In this document: positions 3,679 to 5,852 of the stretch, in pieces
How positions within the stretch are numbered: the stretch's first letter is position 1
Layout of the letters: every line of letters starts with the position of its first letter
From: UMGS1322 sp900550765
GTDB taxonomy: Bacteria; Bacillota; Clostridia; Christensenellales; QALW01
Reading direction: 5' to 3'
Assembly: GCA_958448705.1 (NCBI GenBank)
Contig: CAUDEY010000046.1
Span: 1-5,852 of the forward strand
DNA length: 5,852 bases
Made by a program: the position numbers and the translations under genes
Notes under the pieces: generated by a model
Databases searched by the model: none
Told to the model about the DNA's origin: nothing
What the model saw: the letters and a program-made list of their open reading frames with translations, nothing else

Positions 3679-5852
3679 TTATTTGAAAAGAATATATCCG
3701 TTGGCTTCCTTGCAAGCAAAAAGTCGTTTTTTGTTGCAGGTCACTGTAAAATCACGGGCATCGTTCTTATTCAGCCAAATGCCTGTAAGGACATTATCGC
3801 CGCTGAAGGTTAAATCAACGGTCATGCTGTCGTTATTCTTTTCCCATTGGAATTCGATATCGCCATATGGGGTAGGAACAATGCCTTTGGCATAGGAAAG
3901 CCTGCTGGTGTGCGGCTTTACTGTAAAGGATTGAAAGCCAATTTCTTCCGGAAGAATTCCCAGAACATATCCAGAAAGGATATGGGCTACAGCGGTATCC
4001 GGATGGGAACGGTCTCCCCAAGCGCCGCCGTAACTGTTTTTCTGGGGAGGATAGGTCATACATTCCCAGGTAGTGTGCGGCCCTCGCCAATCGTTTAACG
4101 CTTTCAGCCAATTGGCTGGGTGCATATGGTGAGAGGCAAAATCAAAATTAGGATTTTCCAGAGCATCGTATACGATGAACTCTCCCTGGTCTTCAACGTA
4201 TTGATAACCGGGCTGAATCAATGTACGGATGGCTTCTTCATCAAAATCATACATATATGCACCGCGGATCATAAGCGCGGTAATCTTTCCGTGACCGGGC
4301 GTACGGGCCAGCAGAGCATCAAGCGCTCTTTTTGCGTCGGCCTTATGTTCAAAGAAGGCAATGGAAAGTGCGAGAGAATTTGCCATTTCACACATATCCC
4401 GATCGGTAAGGCTCTTGGTAAGCCAGCCCTTTTCTTCATTCCAGAATGCTTTTTTGATTGCCTGGCGCATAATAGTTTTGCGGCGGATAAATTCAGCAGC
4501 GTCGTCTTGTTTGCCTAATTTTTCGGCAATAAAGGCAGCTTCGGCAAAACCTTCGGAAACGATCAGATTGTTATACGTGAACTTTCCGATATCGTTTAAC
4601 ACATGATCCCATAAGCCTTTACTGGTTGCGTAGCGCTGATTAAAAAGACCGTCGGCTTCCACAAAACGCCATAAATAATCTGCATCGGCTTTAATGTTAG
4701 GATAAATTTCTTCAGCAAAAGCTGTATCGCCCGTAAAAAGCAGATAGTCTGCAAGCGTAGGAATGATCCAGGCGGAAAAGATATCAGATTCGTAATAACC
4801 ATACTCTCCAATAGCAGGTTTTTTTGTATTTTCCGGATAACAGGTACCCCAGATATATCCTTCCGGTGTTTGGTGAAAGGCAAACATTCGCATCGCTTCC
4901 GGCATAGCTGTAAAATCCTTGAAGGCATAATAAATGTTTCTGCCGGCCCAGTCCAAATCACCGATCCAGGGCAGACGGTCCCGTTTGGCACCATCAGAGA
5001 CGAAGGGCGCGGAGCGGGTGAATTCATAAGAATCCAGACCGTGGCAGAAATCGTCTTCCCAAAGCAAGGTGTTGTTGTTTGTTACCTTTAAATTTTTTGC
5101 CAACGCCCATTTTTCAGTCGTTTGGCAAAAACCGAAAGAACCTGCGGGGTATTCGGCATCGGAAAAGGTCAAAACTGTTTGCCCTTGGATTTTTATTGTA
5201 AAATTACTGCCCTGTGCAGTGGCCTCGATGGCATAAAAGGCGTTGTCTAATACTTTGAAATCAACGGCAGCCTGTGCCAGGAGGGTATAGACGCTGTCTT
5301 TTCTTTTATATGCCTGAACGGTACCGTCTAAATTGAAAAATACCGCGTAACCGCTGGTGATATCTTTGGCACGCAGCAGCAGACCGATGCCGGAATCCAT
5401 ATGAGGGTTATAGGCGATCGCCCCTTCAAAAGTGACGGTATAGTCTGTCAGCGAGGTACCGTCTTTATAAATACCGGCATCATTGCCCTTCGTCAGTGCG
5501 CGCAGCAGCAGAGTGCCGCAGAGCGTGTCCCAGGATTGGGAGTTTTCCAGAGTGGCAATTTGACAGGTCCAGGTAGAGGCGTACCACAGTTTGGTTAGGT
5601 CCTTATCAGAACATTCAAAAAATCCGTCATGTTCAGACATATTCGAAGTATAATGAATATATACATATTCTAATTCCACAAAGGTTCCGGGCGTATCCAA
5701 TTTGAGCATCAGCCAACGCTGCTGTCCCTGGATCAGAGGAGAGAGATAAAGACCGTTATGACTGATGGTAAAAAGATTAAAACGGTTGGGGTCCCCGGGA
5801 AGTACAGGCAATTCTACGCCTAAGTATTTACAGCAGCCGCGGCGGAAGTCGC
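3679..5852 (-). CDS. GH78-type alpha-L-rhamnosidase-like glycosidase with LamG-like insert, N-terminally partial
   Basis: At least 723 residues; the frame is open to the right edge, so the true start, part of the N-terminal beta-sandwich and any signal peptide are outside. Numbering from the TTG codon at 5811: beta-sandwich end (about 1-60), the GH78 lead-in FFECSDKDLTKLWYAS (64-79), an inserted LamG/concanavalin-like jelly roll (about 95-255), an (alpha/alpha)6 catalytic barrel (about 270-620) and a C-terminal beta-sandwich (about 622-710). The barrel carries DGAKRDRLPWIGD (273-285) and TTWE (580-583). Asp273, Asp278, Asp285 and Glu583 align in spacing with Asp567, Glu572, Asp579 and Glu841 of Bacillus RhaB (recalled numbering), so the acid Glu is Asp here. 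Likely role: releasing terminal rhamnose or a related sugar from glycans or plant glycosides, by an inverting mechanism as known for GH78. Exact substrate and location are unknown. No clear terminator follows its stop. Confidence 0.85.
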   Translation of the reverse strand, partial: DFRRGCCKYLGVELPVLPGDPNRFNLFTISHNGLYLSPLIQGQQRWLMLKLDTPGTFVELEYVYIHYTSNMSEHDGFFECSDKDLTKLWYASTWTCQIATLENSQSWDTLCGTLLLRALTKGNDAGIYKDGTSLTDYTVTFEGAIAYNPHMDSGIGLLLRAKDITSGYAVFFNLDGTVQAYKRKDSVYTLLAQAAVDFKVLDNAFYAIEATAQGSNFTIKIQGQTVLTFSDAEYPAGSFGFCQTTEKWALAKNLKVTNNNTLLWEDDFCHGLDSYEFTRSAPFVSDGAKRDRLPWIGDLDWAGRNIYYAFKDFTAMPEAMRMFAFHQTPEGYIWGTCYPENTKKPAIGEYGYYESDIFSAWIIPTLADYLLFTGDTAFAEEIYPNIKADADYLWRFVEADGLFNQRYATSKGLWDHVLNDIGKFTYNNLIVSEGFAEAAFIAEKLGKQDDAAEFIRRKTIMRQAIKKAFWNEEKGWLTKSLTDRDMCEMANSLALSIAFFEHKADAKRALDALLARTPGHGKITALMIRGAYMYDFDEEAIRTLIQPGYQYVEDQGEFIVYDALENPNFDFASHHMHPANWLKALNDWRGPHTTWECMTYPPQKNSYGGAWGDRSHPDTAVAHILSGYVLGILPEEIGFQSFTVKPHTSRLSYAKGIVPTPYGDIEFQWEKNNDSMTVDLTFSGDNVLTGIWLNKNDARDFTVTCNKKRLFACKEANGYILFK

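Noticed and set aside
3676..3695. Repeated CAAATA (minus strand) just after the glycosidase stop
   Set aside because: Two short AT-rich copies without symmetry or spacing typical of an operator or attachment site.
3672..3698. Plus-strand TTGACA (3672-3677) followed by TATATC (3693-3698), possible antisense promoter into the glycosidase 3' end
   Set aside because: Spacing is only 15, the -10 is poor and no credible gene lies downstream; probably chance in an AT-rich gap.
3620..3895. Plus-strand open frame of 91 codons across the glycosidase 3' end
   Set aside because: No ribosome binding site and no recognisable protein; it is mostly antisense to a well-supported coding region.
4120..4518. 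Plus-strand open frame of 132 codons inside the glycosidase
   Set aside because: Antisense shadow of conserved GH78 barrel sequence, with no recognisable domain.
4596..5027. Minus-strand open frame of 143 codons in another frame of the glycosidase
   Set aside because: Lies out of frame within conserved catalytic sequence (DGAKRDR and barrel), so it is a shadow.
1..5852. CRISPR arrays, tRNA or rRNA genes, insertion sequences, phage or defence genes
   Set aside because: No regularly spaced repeats, tRNA-like cloverleaf segments, transposase motifs or terminal inverted repeats were seen on reading either strand.

Overview
The window looks like a chromosomal stretch of a low-to-mid GC member of the Firmicutes, most likely class Clostridia. 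The support is the clostridial-style acetate kinase next to a DUF177/YceD gene and rpmF, a DUF4364 gene, an HPr-like protein without histidine, strong AGGAGG-type ribosome binding sites and several hairpin-plus-T-run terminators. Family or genus cannot be fixed from the sequence alone.

Layout, left half (+ strand): the 3' part of ackA (acetate kinase, N-terminus off the left edge) ends at 1057. One base later begins a consensus sigma-A promoter, TTGACA-N17-TATAAT (1058-1086). It drives a two-gene unit, DUF177/YceD (1108-1593) and rpmF (ribosomal protein L32, 1608-1793), closed by a strong terminator (1804-1842). After a 101-base gap comes an AT-rich orphan gene (1944-2687) whose protein looks like a small cytoplasmic beta-propeller of unknown function.

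Right half (- strand): reading right to left, a GH78-type alpha-L-rhamnosidase-like glycosidase with an inserted LamG-like domain (3679 to the right edge, N-terminus missing), an HPr-like protein (3329-3565) that keeps the regulatory-serine region but has no histidine, and a DUF4364 protein with a predicted winged helix (2662-3183). The DUF4364 and propeller genes converge and overlap by 26 bases. The only good terminator for DUF4364 lies inside the propeller coding region (2579-2606).

How the genes fit together: acetate kinase makes ATP and acetate from acetyl phosphate; YceD and L32 belong to the widely conserved yceD-rpmF pair; the glycosidase would release sugars for fermentation. The HPr-like protein resembles Crh in having lost the PTS histidine, so a regulatory role is an inference. 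I see no CRISPR array, tRNA, rRNA, insertion sequence or clearly new multi-gene system. The most notable items are the consensus promoter abutting the ackA stop codon, the antisense terminator inside the propeller gene, the His-less HPr, the propeller orphan, and the rhamnosidase subfamily with Asp at the usual acid-Glu position. No stretch over 300 bases lacks a gene.
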